NCBI GenBank assembly: GCA_043773745.1
Contig: JAYVEV010000033.1
Coordinates: forward strand, 1-64,000
Direction: 5' to 3'
Origin: UKL13-2 sp043773745
GTDB lineage: Bacteria; Pseudomonadota; Gammaproteobacteria; Burkholderiales; Usitatibacteraceae
DNA: 64,000 nt
Positions within the stretch are counted from its first letter, which is position 1. Every line of letters begins with the position of its first letter. The notes beneath the pieces were generated by a model. That model was not told where the DNA came from and made no database searches. It saw only the letters and a program-made list of their open reading frames with translations. Below are positions 1 to 7,847 of this stretch, piece after piece. The position numbers were made by a program, and so were the translations under genes.

Positions 1-1
1 G

Positions 2-187
2 CTATGGCATCCCGAGCGAGTTTCATTCGGCATGGTTAGCTCAACAAAAGCTGGCAGCATGAGCGCTACGTTCGTACCCGATAAACACGGTCAACCTCAT
101 AGGTTCTTATTTGAGAGCTCTAGCAATGGTGCAGCGTCTGAAGCAAGACAGCCTGAAGCGGATCATCGCTTCTATGGTTTACGATAA
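2..187 (+). CDS. possible C-terminal end of an unrecognised protein (5' truncated by window)
   Basis: A reading frame is open from the first bases of the window to a TAA at 185-187 without any stop, about 61 codons. Its translation has mixed, protein-like composition, including a stretch SATFVPDKHGQPHRFLFES. This faintly resembles the beta-strand C-terminal domain that follows some beta-lactamase-type serine hydrolases, but I do not recognise it with confidence. It would converge on the amidohydrolase and overlap its 3' end by 16 bases. It could equally be a chance open frame. Upstream sequence is needed to decide. Confidence 0.3.
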   Translation, partial: LWHPERVSFGMVSSTKAGSMSATFVPDKHGQPHRFLFESSSNGAASEARQPEADHRFYGLR

Positions 188-1488
188 ACCACCCCATCCT
201 TCATTACAAACCCCACCTTGCTCATTACCGCAATATCCTGTGCGGGGTTGCCCGGTACGGCGACGATGTCGGCGTATTTACCGGCTTCCAATGTGCCGAT
301 CAATCTATCCAATCCCATCACGATGGCACCATTAAGTGTGGCGGCACGAATAGCTTCCAGTGGCGGCATACCGGCTTCGACCATGTATTCAAACTCACGC
401 GCGTTTTCGCCATGCGGGGCGACGCCTTGGTCAGTGCCAAATGCAATTTTGACACCGGCTTTATAGGCGCGGCTAAACATGCCCTGCATCAGCGGGCCAA
501 TGGTCTGCGCTTTGGGGCGCACGATTTCAGGAAAGAAGCCGTCTATCTTGGCTTTCTCAAAGACGAATTTTCCGGCTGACAGGGTTGGTACCAGCCAGGT
601 GCCTTTTTGCTTCATGAGCGCGATGGCTTCATCATCCAAGTAAGTGCCGTGCTCGATGGTTTGCACCCCCGCGCGGATGGCGCGCTTCATGCCTTCGGCA
701 CCGTGGGCATGGGTGGCAACAGGATAGCCGTAGTCGCGTGCGGTGTTGACGATTGCGGCTAATTCTTCATCGCTAAGCAGCGGCGCGTCTCCGCTTTTGG
801 CCAGCGATAATACGCCGCCCGTGGTGGCGATTTTGATCAGATCAAAGCCTTCTTTGTAGCGCTGCCGCACGGCGCGACGTACTTCGTCTGCGCCATTGGC
901 AATGCCGCTGCTATTGCCGGCGTTCGCGCTTGCGTTCGCCACCAAGTCGGCGCGCAGGCCATTGGTGGGATCACCATGTCCGCCGGTGCTGCCCACGGTG
1001 CCCGCCGCATGTATGCGCGGGCCCTTGATAATGCCCAGGTTAATACCATTGCGAAGCGCAACACCCACACCTGGCGCGCTGCCGAGGTCACGCACCGATG
1101 TGAAGCCTGCCATCAAGGTTTTTTCTGCGTTAGCTACGCCACGCACCGCATAATCGGGCGGGTTAAAAGAGAAGCTTTCAATGGTTGAATTGGACGTTGT
1201 ACTCAACGAGAGATGTACATGCAGATCAATCAGGCCAGGCAGGCAGGTTTGACTTTTGAGGTCAATCACAGTGGCGCCATTGCCCGCGTCGGGGGTGGTA
1301 AAGCCACGATCAATCCGGGTGATTTTTTTATCGTTAATCACAATGGTACGTTCAGGTAGCACCTCAAGCGCACGCACATCAACCATCTTGCCGCAATGTA
1401 AAAATATCGGCGCTGCGTATGCCGCGTTAACTACTACCGACGACATCATCAATCCCGTAGCCGTTGCTGCAATGGTCAATGCTTTCAA
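172..1488 (-). CDS. exported amidohydrolase family protein (imidazolonepropionase/prolidase-like)
   Basis: Metal-dependent amidohydrolase of the TIM-barrel superfamily, predicted to act in the periplasm on an unknown amide or peptide-like substrate. From the chosen start the protein has 438 residues and opens with a signal peptide (MKALTIAATATG..., Ala-rich, ending near AYAAP). The metal-binding HxH pair is in GLIDLHVHL (His90, His92). Later metal ligands appear as ATHAHG and TIEHGTYLD, and the catalytic Asp in FGTDQG. I chose a TTG start at 1488 because AGGAG lies six bases upstream and the signal peptide then begins at once. The in-frame ATG at 1536 has no such site and would overlap the upstream reductase gene. 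The family includes imidazolonepropionase-like and Xaa-Pro dipeptidase-like enzymes. Substrate cannot be told from sequence. Confidence 0.85.
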   Translation of the reverse strand: MKALTIAATATGLMMSSVVVNAAYAAPIFLHCGKMVDVRALEVLPERTIVINDKKITRIDRGFTTPDAGNGATVIDLKSQTCLPGLIDLHVHLSLSTTSNSTIESFSFNPPDYAVRGVANAEKTLMAGFTSVRDLGSAPGVGVALRNGINLGIIKGPRIHAAGTVGSTGGHGDPTNGLRADLVANASANAGNSSGIANGADEVRRAVRQRYKEGFDLIKIATTGGVLSLAKSGDAPLLSDEELAAIVNTARDYGYPVATHAHGAEGMKRAIRAGVQTIEHGTYLDDEAIALMKQKGTWLVPTLSAGKFVFEKAKIDGFFPEIVRPKAQTIGPLMQGMFSRAYKAGVKIAFGTDQGVAPHGENAREFEYMVEAGMPPLEAIRAATLNGAIVMGLDRLIGTLEAGKYADIVAVPGNPAQDIAVMSKVGFVMKDGVVYRKP

Positions 1489-1525
1489 AGTAAGTCTCCT
1501 CGTTATTATTAAATATTCATCAACT

Positions 1526-2452
1526 TCAATAGCCACTTTGCCTGCTCACCAGACCATCAATTTTGTGCCCTTTTTCCAGCGCACTAATCTTCGCAACAAT
1601 CTGCAACACGCTTTCATCGAGTAGCGTAATTGCCGAGCAGTGGGGGGTAATGGTGATTTTGGGGTGCCGCCAAAAAACATGATTGTGCGGCAGTGGTTCC
1701 GTTTGAAAAACATCCAGCGCTGCGCCCGCCAGCGTGCCGTTATCCAACAGCGCCAACAAATCGACATCCACCAAGTGCTGGCCGCGTGCGACATTGATGA
1801 GGTATGCCTGCGGTTTGAGCTTGGCAAGCGTGGTCTTATTCAGAATATGTTTGGTCTCACCGGTCAGAGGCAACAAGCAAACCAGCACCCGCACCGATTG
1901 CAAAAACTTATCCAGGTTTTCAGCGCCGGCCAAAGTTGTGATGCCCTCGATGGATTTTTTATTTCTTGACCAGCCAAACACCGGATATTCAAATCCCGCC
2001 ACCGCCTGTGCCACACGGACGCCAATCGAGCCCAGCCCCATCACGCCGACCGGCCACACGGCGCGATCAATCGGGCGGCGCACATTCCACATTGCTTTAC
2101 CAGACTGGGCAGCATAGGAATCGAATTCCCGCGTATGGCGAATTAGTGCATGGCAAACATACTCGGCCATTTGCACCGCCATGCCCGCGTCGTTTAGCCG
2201 CACGATCGGAATGCCCGCAGGCAGATTCGACAGCTTCATCAAACTATCGACCCCCGCACCAATCGTGAATACGGCTTTCAGCTTTTTCTGCGCGGTGAAA
2301 AAATCTTCCGGCGGCGCCCACACAATAGCGTAGTCTGCCTGGCGCGAATCGTCCGCCGTCCATGCCCATACGTCTGCGGACGGAAAGCTCGCCGCAATAG
2401 AGGCAAGCCACGGCTGCGAATCTTTATGCGGGGCGCAAAAAACGATTTTCAT
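1526..2452 (-). CDS. ghrA: glyoxylate/hydroxypyruvate reductase A-like 2-hydroxyacid dehydrogenase
   Basis: NAD(P)-dependent D-2-hydroxyacid dehydrogenase that would reduce glyoxylate or hydroxypyruvate to glycolate or glycerate in the cytoplasm. The 308-residue length and N-terminus (MKIVFCAPHKDSQPWL, then ADYAIVWAPPEDFF) follow E. coli GhrA closely. The nucleotide-binding glycine motif GLGSIG lies near residue 145, the VARGQHLV loop near 225, and a QTEPLP...ITPHCSA segment carries the catalytic Glu and His. I chose the ATG at 2452 over an in-frame TTG at 2470 because it matches the family N-terminus; neither has a strong ribosome site. It is followed 37 bases later by the amidohydrolase on the same strand, perhaps one transcript. 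Glyoxylate handling fits the possible methylmalyl-CoA lyase module elsewhere in the window, but that link is inference. Confidence 0.85.
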   Translation of the reverse strand: MKIVFCAPHKDSQPWLASIAASFPSADVWAWTADDSRQADYAIVWAPPEDFFTAQKKLKAVFTIGAGVDSLMKLSNLPAGIPIVRLNDAGMAVQMAEYVCHALIRHTREFDSYAAQSGKAMWNVRRPIDRAVWPVGVMGLGSIGVRVAQAVAGFEYPVFGWSRNKKSIEGITTLAGAENLDKFLQSVRVLVCLLPLTGETKHILNKTTLAKLKPQAYLINVARGQHLVDVDLLALLDNGTLAGAALDVFQTEPLPHNHVFWRHPKITITPHCSAITLLDESVLQIVAKISALEKGHKIDGLVSRQSGY

Positions 2453-2508
2453 CAGTAGGCAGGTTGGCAAATAAAACTTTGCGGTGGCAGGAGAGTTGCC
2501 ATTCCAGA

Positions 2509-2697
2509 TTAACGAATACCGAGACGTTTATTGAGCCGAATAATTTTGCTCGCCAACTGTTGCTCAACACCGGCGAGATAAGATGCACTAACCTTGCCCG
2601 CTTTGAATTGGTCACGCACCCGCTGGATTTCATCAATATGGCTTTGCTTCATCGCCAATAGCTGTCCATGCTTAACATTGTCTTTTGGGTTTAACAC
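2509..2697 (-). CDS. small hypothetical protein, 62 residues
   Basis: Short, charged and helical-looking protein (many Lys, Gln, Ala, Arg) ending KIIRLNKRLGIR. No signal peptide or membrane segment and no family I recognise. The start is GTG at 2697 with AAAAGG seven bases upstream, a convincing ribosome site and the main support for the call. It lies on the same strand as, and just upstream of, the ghrA-like gene, with 56 bases between them, so the two may be cotranscribed. A chance frame is possible but the start signal argues against it. Confidence 0.5.
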   Translation of the reverse strand: MLNPKDNVKHGQLLAMKQSHIDEIQRVRDQFKAGKVSASYLAGVEQQLASKIIRLNKRLGIR

Positions 2698-2807
2698 CGG
2701 GTGGCCTTTTTGAACAATTGAGATGAATAGACATGAATAGAAAAAGCGTAAATATTAAATAACAATACAGATTCTACCGAGCCTGCAGCGCCGGGTGCAA
2801 TCTGGCG

Positions 2808-3539
2808 TTAATTTTTCTTGAATATCACCACATGCTGCCACGGCAGTTTACCTGCGGTACGCTCCCAAATCAGGGGATAGGCTGCAACTTCGCGTTTGAT
2901 TTGCCGCTCGCTCATTTTATGCAGCGCTTTGATCGGCACGCGCTCGTCTTCTGCGCGGTATTCCACGAACACCAGTCGCCCGCCCGACTTGAGCGCACGC
3001 ACGATGCTATTCATCACTTCCTGCGGGAATTCAAGCTCGTGATAAACATCGACCATGATGGCAAGGTCAACAGAGGCCGCCGGTAATTTCACATCATCCA
3101 CCGCGCCTAGGATCGGTTTGATCTGGCTAAGCCCGGGACGTCTCGCTGCTTCGCGCAGCATCGCCAGCATTTCGGGCTGCACATCAACGGCGTAAACAAT
3201 ACCTTTGGCACCAACCAGCGACGCCATGCGGCGCGAGTAGTAGCCCGTGCCCGCACCAATATCAGCCACCACCATGCCCGGCATGATCGCTAATTCTGGC
3301 AACAATAAATCGGTACGCTCTTCGCGCTCGCGCTCATCCCGCTCCAACCAAGCGGCACCCTGCCAGCCCATCACCTGCGCGATCTCGCGCCCCTGATAAA
3401 TCTTGCCAATACCATCGGGGCTGGGGCGACCCTTTTTATAGGGGCTCACGCTTTCCGCCAACGCTAGCGCCGCGAATAACACCAAACCTGAAAACAAAAC
3501 TAATTGAAGAATCAAGCGTGGCTTGCGAAGGTGTTGCAT
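2808..3539 (-). CDS. class I SAM-dependent methyltransferase with signal peptide
   Basis: A 243-residue protein with a clear N-terminal signal peptide (Lys/Arg start, hydrophobic run about residues 10-27, ALALAES cleavage region) followed by a Rossmann methyltransferase domain. Motif I reads VVADIGAGTGYYS at 90-102, and the acidic end of strand 2 is AVDVQPEML. This group of small proteins of type 'AxVMGWQGAAWLER' is common in proteobacteria and usually annotated only as methyltransferase; substrates are unknown. Export is odd because the periplasm is not known to contain S-adenosylmethionine. The hydrophobic segment could instead be an anchor holding the domain at the membrane. It is divergent from the aldo/keto reductase gene. 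A second exported methyltransferase-like protein lies at 58708. Confidence 0.8.
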   Translation of the reverse strand: MQHLRKPRLILQLVLFSGLVLFAALALAESVSPYKKGRPSPDGIGKIYQGREIAQVMGWQGAAWLERDEREREERTDLLLPELAIMPGMVVADIGAGTGYYSRRMASLVGAKGIVYAVDVQPEMLAMLREAARRPGLSQIKPILGAVDDVKLPAASVDLAIMVDVYHELEFPQEVMNSIVRALKSGGRLVFVEYRAEDERVPIKALHKMSERQIKREVAAYPLIWERTAGKLPWQHVVIFKKN

Positions 3540-3762
3540 GAGGATTTCCTATGCGCTTTTACGAAATGGTCGATTTATGGGAGCAGCACGACCAAGGCAT
3601 TAAACAACGATGATAATGAGGCATGTGTTGCCCACAATCAATGTCGCGCGGCAACTTATGTCCAATAATAATTTTAGTAAAAAGCCGAAGGTCCACGAAG
3701 GCCTAGTATCTATGCGGCGTTCCAAGCAACTACCTGATGCGAACCAACCGGAAACAACCACC

Positions 3763-4773
3763 ATGCAATACAACAACCTCGGCAAATCATCCTTAAAAAT
3801 TTCCAAACTATGTCTTGGCACCATGATGTTTGGCGATACCACTGATCATGCAGAATCAGCCAACATCGTTGCGCATGCCCATGATCATGGCGTCAATTTT
3901 ATCGATACCGCCGATGTTTACTCAACCGGTAAATCAGAAACTATTGTTGGCGCATTATTAAAATCAGCGCGCACCGACTGGATTTTAGCCACCAAGCTCG
4001 GCAACAAGATGAGTGATCGCCCTAATGAGTCACACTATTCGCGTACCTGGATGGCACGCGAGTGCGAGGCGAGCTTGCAGCGTTTGCAGACCGACTATAT
4101 TGATATTTATTATTTGCACCGCGATTACAACGGCATGGATTTGGAAGAGCCATTGCGCGGGATTGACTCATTGCTGCGCGCGGGGAAAATTCGCTATTGG
4201 GGTGTATCGAATTTTCGTGGCTGGCGGATCGCAGAGATAGTATGCATGGCGCGCGAGCTAAATATGCCCGCGCCAGTTGTTTGCCAGCCTTATTACAACC
4301 TGCTTAACCGCCAGCCGGAAGTTGAAGTACTGCCAGCCTGTGCGCATTATGGCCTGGGTGTGGTGCCTTACAGCCCCATCGCGCGTGGCGTGCTCTCCGG
4401 CAAATATGCGCCGGGCGCCACGCCCGCGGCAGATACCCGTGCAGGTCGTGGCGACAAGCGCATCATGCAAACCGAATTTCGCGAAGGCTCATTGATCATT
4501 GCCGACATTTTGAAAAAATACTGTGCCGACAAAAAAATTTCGCTTTCGCATTTTGCGACGACCTGGGTACTGGCCAATCATGCGGTCAGCGCAGTAATAG
4601 CCGGGCCGCGCACGTTGGCGCAGTGGCAGGACTATTTTGGCGCGCTTGAATTACAACTCACCTCTGACGATGAAGCGCTGGTGGATTCACTGGTCGCACC
4701 TGGACATCCGTCCACGCCGGGTTATACCGATCCTGCCTATCCCTTGAACGGACGCAAGACGGCACTGGCATAA
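3763..4773 (+). CDS. aldo/keto reductase
   Basis: NADPH-dependent oxidoreductase of the aldo/keto reductase fold (TIM barrel), 336 residues from the ATG at 3763. The protein opens MQYNNLGKSSLKISKLCLG, the usual first strand of the Tas/YajO-like bacterial branch. The catalytic Asp is in FIDTADVY, the Lys in ILATKLG and the His in YIDIYYLHR. The C-terminal part carries the cofactor-binding loop around VIAGPRTLAQ. The frame is open upstream to 3610, but those 51 residues do not look like the family and the ATG at 3763 gives the standard N-terminus, although it has no strong ribosome site. A hairpin terminator follows at 4794. The physiological substrate is unknown. Confidence 0.88.
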   Translation: MQYNNLGKSSLKISKLCLGTMMFGDTTDHAESANIVAHAHDHGVNFIDTADVYSTGKSETIVGALLKSARTDWILATKLGNKMSDRPNESHYSRTWMARECEASLQRLQTDYIDIYYLHRDYNGMDLEEPLRGIDSLLRAGKIRYWGVSNFRGWRIAEIVCMARELNMPAPVVCQPYYNLLNRQPEVEVLPACAHYGLGVVPYSPIARGVLSGKYAPGATPAADTRAGRGDKRIMQTEFREGSLIIADILKKYCADKKISLSHFATTWVLANHAVSAVIAGPRTLAQWQDYFGALELQLTSDDEALVDSLVAPGHPSTPGYTDPAYPLNGRKTALA

Positions 4774-4791
4774 ACGGGAGACGACGGAAAA

Positions 4792-4831
4792 TAAAAAAGC
4801 CAGTGCACTTTGCGGTGACTGGCTTTTTTAC
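4792..4831. terminator. bidirectional intrinsic terminator
   Basis: An A-run and GCCAGTGCA arm pair with TGACTGGC followed by TTTTTT. The stem is flanked by A-tracts on the left and T-tracts on the right, so it can end transcription from both sides. It sits between the 3' ends of the convergent aldo/keto reductase and HiPIP genes. Confidence 0.85.
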
Positions 4832-4863
4832 ACTTTTGATTATTTAAACGGCGATGCTTAAAT

Positions 4864-5175
4864 TTATTTCTGGGCAGGTGCCGCAGCCCAGGCAGTGCAA
4901 TGACCTGCTGGGTTAATCTCGGTGTCACCAGGCATAATTTTACAACCACCCAAGTCTTTGGCAGTCTTACCGTGAATCCAGTGCATACAATTATCGCAAC
5001 GCTGAACCACGCCGCTGACTGTGACGGGCTTATCGCCATATTTCAATGCGGTGCGCAATGAATCATTTTTAGCGGCGTATGCATGGCCACTAATCGCGAT
5101 CACGGGAATGCTGGCCAAACCCAGCGAAATTTGCTTTAGCGCATTACGGCGCGCACGGATCTTTTGATCATTCAT
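4864..5175 (-). CDS. high-potential iron-sulfur protein (HiPIP)
   Basis: Small periplasmic [4Fe-4S] electron carrier, 103 residues with its leader. Four cysteines at 60, 63, 78 and 93 give C-x2-C-x14-C-x14-C, the HiPIP cluster pattern, with a Trp shortly after the last Cys (HCTAW). The leader has RARRNALKQ followed by a hydrophobic stretch and an AYAA cleavage region, which looks like a Tat signal (twin Arg at residues 9-10), as expected for a protein exported with its cluster. The start is ATG 5175 with AGGT eight bases upstream. In purple bacteria HiPIPs carry electrons from the bc1 complex to reaction centres or oxidases. No photosynthesis genes are visible here, so a role with a terminal oxidase is more likely. 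Confidence 0.9.
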   Translation of the reverse strand: MNDQKIRARRNALKQISLGLASIPVIAISGHAYAAKNDSLRTALKYGDKPVTVSGVVQRCDNCMHWIHGKTAKDLGGCKIMPGDTEINPAGHCTAWAAAPAQK

Positions 5176-5348
5176 GATATTTACCTGCCTGTAAAAAAAC
5201 AGCAAAAAGGCAACATAGCCGAGGTTAAGAATACCGTTTTTGCGGCCAACCTCAAAGCCTATTTTGCAGAATTTTCGTGAGCGATTGCCCCAGTCTTAAT
5301 AGGAATTATTAGTGTTCGCAGTGTACGCATCAACTGACGATGCATCTC

Positions 5349-6251
5349 TTATTTATTTGCACCCGAATTGGGCGTAGCAGCCTCAGCCGCCACAGGACTC
5401 ACCGGCCCATCAAGCGCCTGATTAATCAGCCAAGCGATTCGCGTTCCCGCCTTCGCAATCTGCGGCGCAATCACTTCACCTGCGGCATCCATGTAGGCCT
5501 GCGGCAATGGGACCGGCGCAGTAAGCGATGAGGGCCAATCTTTGCCGCATTCAAAATTGGGCAGCTTAGCGTAGGTTGTATTTTTACTGAGCAGATAAGA
5601 TTCATTCATCCAGTCACTCACGTTGCCTGCTTGCCATCTTGGCATCTCTGCCTCATAACGCAACAGCAATGCTTTGGCATAATTGGTTTCGCTCTGGCCG
5701 CGAATCGATAGCTTGACCAAATCGCTGTCCCAAACGCCATGCAGGCGGCGCTGCATCTCGTTGCCCGGCACCAACACAAATTTCAGATTGGCGCCCAGAT
5801 CATCATCATCGGCTGCGTGCAGGGGCTGGTGAATATCACCCACCATATGCACCAGAAAACGCAGCGCCTGTACCCGCGATTCCTGGCTTGCAGCCGTGTT
5901 CCCCAGCACCTTGAGGTAGACCGGAATCTGCGCCGAGGCACAGTTACCATTTGCACAATACTCAGCATAGGTTTTGTTTTTGCAAACCGGCTGATTATCG
6001 TAATGCCATTTATTCGAGCCAGGAATCTGCTGTGAAAGTTCAGGCCGATTTATATCCATGAAAAGCGCGATGTCAGCCAGATCAGCACCCGGCATCAGTT
6101 GATACATGCGCAGGCGCGCTTTGGGCGTCAGCAGGTCAGCAGCAACCAAGCCGGTAACACGATGCCCCTCCGCACCCCAAGCGAATACGGTAATGGGTAC
6201 CGTCACGAGCAACAAGGAGAGGATCAAAGTCGATAATATCGAGAGCAACAT
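5349..6251 (-). CDS. S1/P1 nuclease family protein, secreted
   Basis: Zinc-dependent single-strand nuclease/3'-nucleotidase fold, 300 residues from the ATG at 6251 (AGGA nine bases upstream). A signal peptide ends at Ala24, so the mature protein would begin WGAEGHRVTG. S1/P1 nucleases use the free N-terminal Trp and the His five residues later as zinc ligands, and both are in place. Further His/Asp ligands are in KWHYDNQ, FLVHMVGDIHQPLHAADDDD and RLHGVWDSDLV, with ADIALFMD giving another Asp. Cys residues around VCKNKTYAEYCANGNC could form disulfides, in keeping with periplasmic or extracellular location. The likely role is scavenging nucleic acid phosphate. The frame extends upstream of 6251, but only this start gives the leader. 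Confidence 0.92.
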   Translation of the reverse strand: MLLSILSTLILSLLLVTVPITVFAWGAEGHRVTGLVAADLLTPKARLRMYQLMPGADLADIALFMDINRPELSQQIPGSNKWHYDNQPVCKNKTYAEYCANGNCASAQIPVYLKVLGNTAASQESRVQALRFLVHMVGDIHQPLHAADDDDLGANLKFVLVPGNEMQRRLHGVWDSDLVKLSIRGQSETNYAKALLLRYEAEMPRWQAGNVSDWMNESYLLSKNTTYAKLPNFECGKDWPSSLTAPVPLPQAYMDAAGEVIAPQIAKAGTRIAWLINQALDGPVSPVAAEAATPNSGANK

Positions 6252-6321
6252 GGGTGGTGTCCTAACTAGAGGTGGTTTGCAATTCAGTATTCTAAGTTGT
6301 CTCGGCACACCGCGCGAAAAC

Positions 6322-6355
6322 AAAAAAGCCCGCAACTATCGAGCAGGCTTTTTAA
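6322..6355 (-). terminator. intrinsic terminator of the Yip1-family gene
   Basis: AAAAAGCCCGC pairs with GCAGGCTTTTT with a single mismatch around a short loop. Read on the minus strand the hairpin ends in a U-run just past the stop codon at 6378. Confidence 0.75.
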
Positions 6356-6377
6356 AATTTTCTGTCGAAAATTAATT

Positions 6378-7631
6378 CTATTTTTTGACACCCTCGTCTT
6401 TCATTGCCTCAAGTTTTTTCAGATCCAGTGAGGCAACTGCTGATTTCAGTGTGCCAATATCGACACCTCGTCCATTTGCATTGACCACGAAACGCTCACC
6501 CAACACAATCGAGTAAGAATTGGTGCCGCCGCTTTGCTTGGAAACTTTTTCATTAACCATGCGGCCATCCACTTTCATGGTGCGCTCTGATCCGTACTGG
6601 TCTTCCTTCTCACCCTGTACATTGACCCAGCTGGCCAGCCCCATCATGCCGCTCATGCCACCGGTGTCTGATACATCAAGCGAAACATTTTTTTGCCCGC
6701 TTTCATCAGCATAGGTTGCTTCAGCTTTTGACACCATCAGCGAAGCAATGCCGGTGCGCTCGGCCTTGCTGCTTTTCTTCGGCAAACCCGCGAAGGTATC
6801 CGGCACGAAGGGTTTCAATTGTTCGATGCCCACTGGCTCCACCAGTTTGCCGCCGCCCATCATTGTGCCCATCATGGCAGCGGCCGCCGCGGCCTGTGCG
6901 TTTTTGTCGCCACTCTTTTCGGCAGCTTCCATTTTCTTGCCGCTTTCTTCCATCTTTTTTCCCATCTCCTGCAGCTTGCCCATTGCGCTATCTTTGTCGA
7001 ACACGACTTCACTACTGCTGTTACGACTGCCGCCAGACAATGCACCACTAGCCAGCATGCCCGCGCCGCCCACACATGCCGCCAGCACACTGACGAGGAC
7101 ACTCAGCACAATCGCGCAAATCACCACCACCACGGTGTAGCCGATAGCCTTATCTTCCGGACATTTCATCAGTACCGGCAAGCCGAGGAACAATAAATAC
7201 AAGCCATAGAGTGAGCCCAGAATCGCCAGAATGCCTAGGCCAGGCACAGCGTGAAAAACAGCCGCCACCCACGACGCAGTGTAGGAATAAACAGCGACCT
7301 TCAGCGCTTGATCCGTATTTTTTTCGCCACCAAAACTGGGGGCCAGTGCATTGATGATAAGGGACAGCACAAACACCATGACCAGCGCCATCACAAAAGT
7401 AAAAATGGCAATACCGATACCCATCAGCATCGGTGTTTTATAGCTGAAGCCGAAAATGGCACCACGACCAATCAGGGAGCTGCCAATAAATCCGGCGACC
7501 GCACCAATCGCCGCCAATGGCATCACATAGCCTGTCATCAAGCTGGACGTGCTGGTGGTTTCTCCTGCGATAACCGGCCATTCCGTTTTTGGCGTGATGC
7601 AAATATTTTTAATACGGTCTATTAGTGCCAT
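6378..7631 (-). CDS. Yip1 domain membrane protein with C-terminal soluble domain
   Basis: Inner-membrane protein of 417 residues. The N-terminal half (MALIDRIKNICITPKTEWPVI...) is the start pattern of Yip1-domain proteins. It carries about five hydrophobic segments, including MTGYVMPLAAIGAVAGFI and YTVVVVICAIVLSVLVSVL. A linker rich in Lys, Glu and Met (about residues 220-260, MGKKMEESGKKMEAAEKSG) leads into a soluble C-terminal domain of about 160 residues. That domain includes ERFVVNANGRGVDIGTLKSAV, which I have seen in uncharacterised bacterial proteins but cannot assign. The start at 7631 has AGGGGGA ahead of it. An upstream in-frame extension reaches 7886 but overlaps the divergent gene and lacks a start signal. 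Function unknown. Confidence 0.8.
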   Translation of the reverse strand: MALIDRIKNICITPKTEWPVIAGETTSTSSLMTGYVMPLAAIGAVAGFIGSSLIGRGAIFGFSYKTPMLMGIGIAIFTFVMALVMVFVLSLIINALAPSFGGEKNTDQALKVAVYSYTASWVAAVFHAVPGLGILAILGSLYGLYLLFLGLPVLMKCPEDKAIGYTVVVVICAIVLSVLVSVLAACVGGAGMLASGALSGGSRNSSSEVVFDKDSAMGKLQEMGKKMEESGKKMEAAEKSGDKNAQAAAAAAMMGTMMGGGKLVEPVGIEQLKPFVPDTFAGLPKKSSKAERTGIASLMVSKAEATYADESGQKNVSLDVSDTGGMSGMMGLASWVNVQGEKEDQYGSERTMKVDGRMVNEKVSKQSGGTNSYSIVLGERFVVNANGRGVDIGTLKSAVASLDLKKLEAMKDEGVKK

Positions 7632-7753
7632 TTTTATCCCCCTGCTGGTTGAAGAAAAAACATCATAACTTGATTCATGACAAGTTGTACTATCGCGATC
7701 ACAACACGCAACCTTACCTGCCCCTTCATACTTTGACATCCCCTGAACGCGGG

Positions 7754-7821
7754 ATGGGGTCAGGAGTTTGCCGAAACAAAGACATACTGCAGCTTGTATA
7801 ATTTTTATTTCCTGACCCCAT
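7754..7821. repeat. 68-bp element bounded by 12-bp perfect inverted repeats
   Basis: ATGGGGTCAGGA at 7754-7765 and its exact complement TCCTGACCCCAT at 7810-7821 enclose 44 bases. The GGGGTCAG core resembles repeats often found near REP-associated transposases in proteobacteria, but no transposase is present. A TATAAT hexamer at 7797-7802 lies inside, so the element may supply the promoter of the gene starting at 7848. Confidence 0.6.
7797..7802 (+). promoter_or_regulatory. candidate -10 box for the gene at 7848
   Basis: An exact TATAAT lies 46 bases before the start codon. No good -35 box is found at 16-18 bases upstream, so this is only a partial promoter match. Confidence 0.4.
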
Positions 7822-7847
7822 TCAAAAAAACGCCGCGAAGGATTGCT

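Noticed and set aside
3610..3762. N-terminal extension of the aldo/keto reductase
   Set aside because: The extra 51 residues do not resemble the family, and the ATG at 3763 gives the standard first strand.
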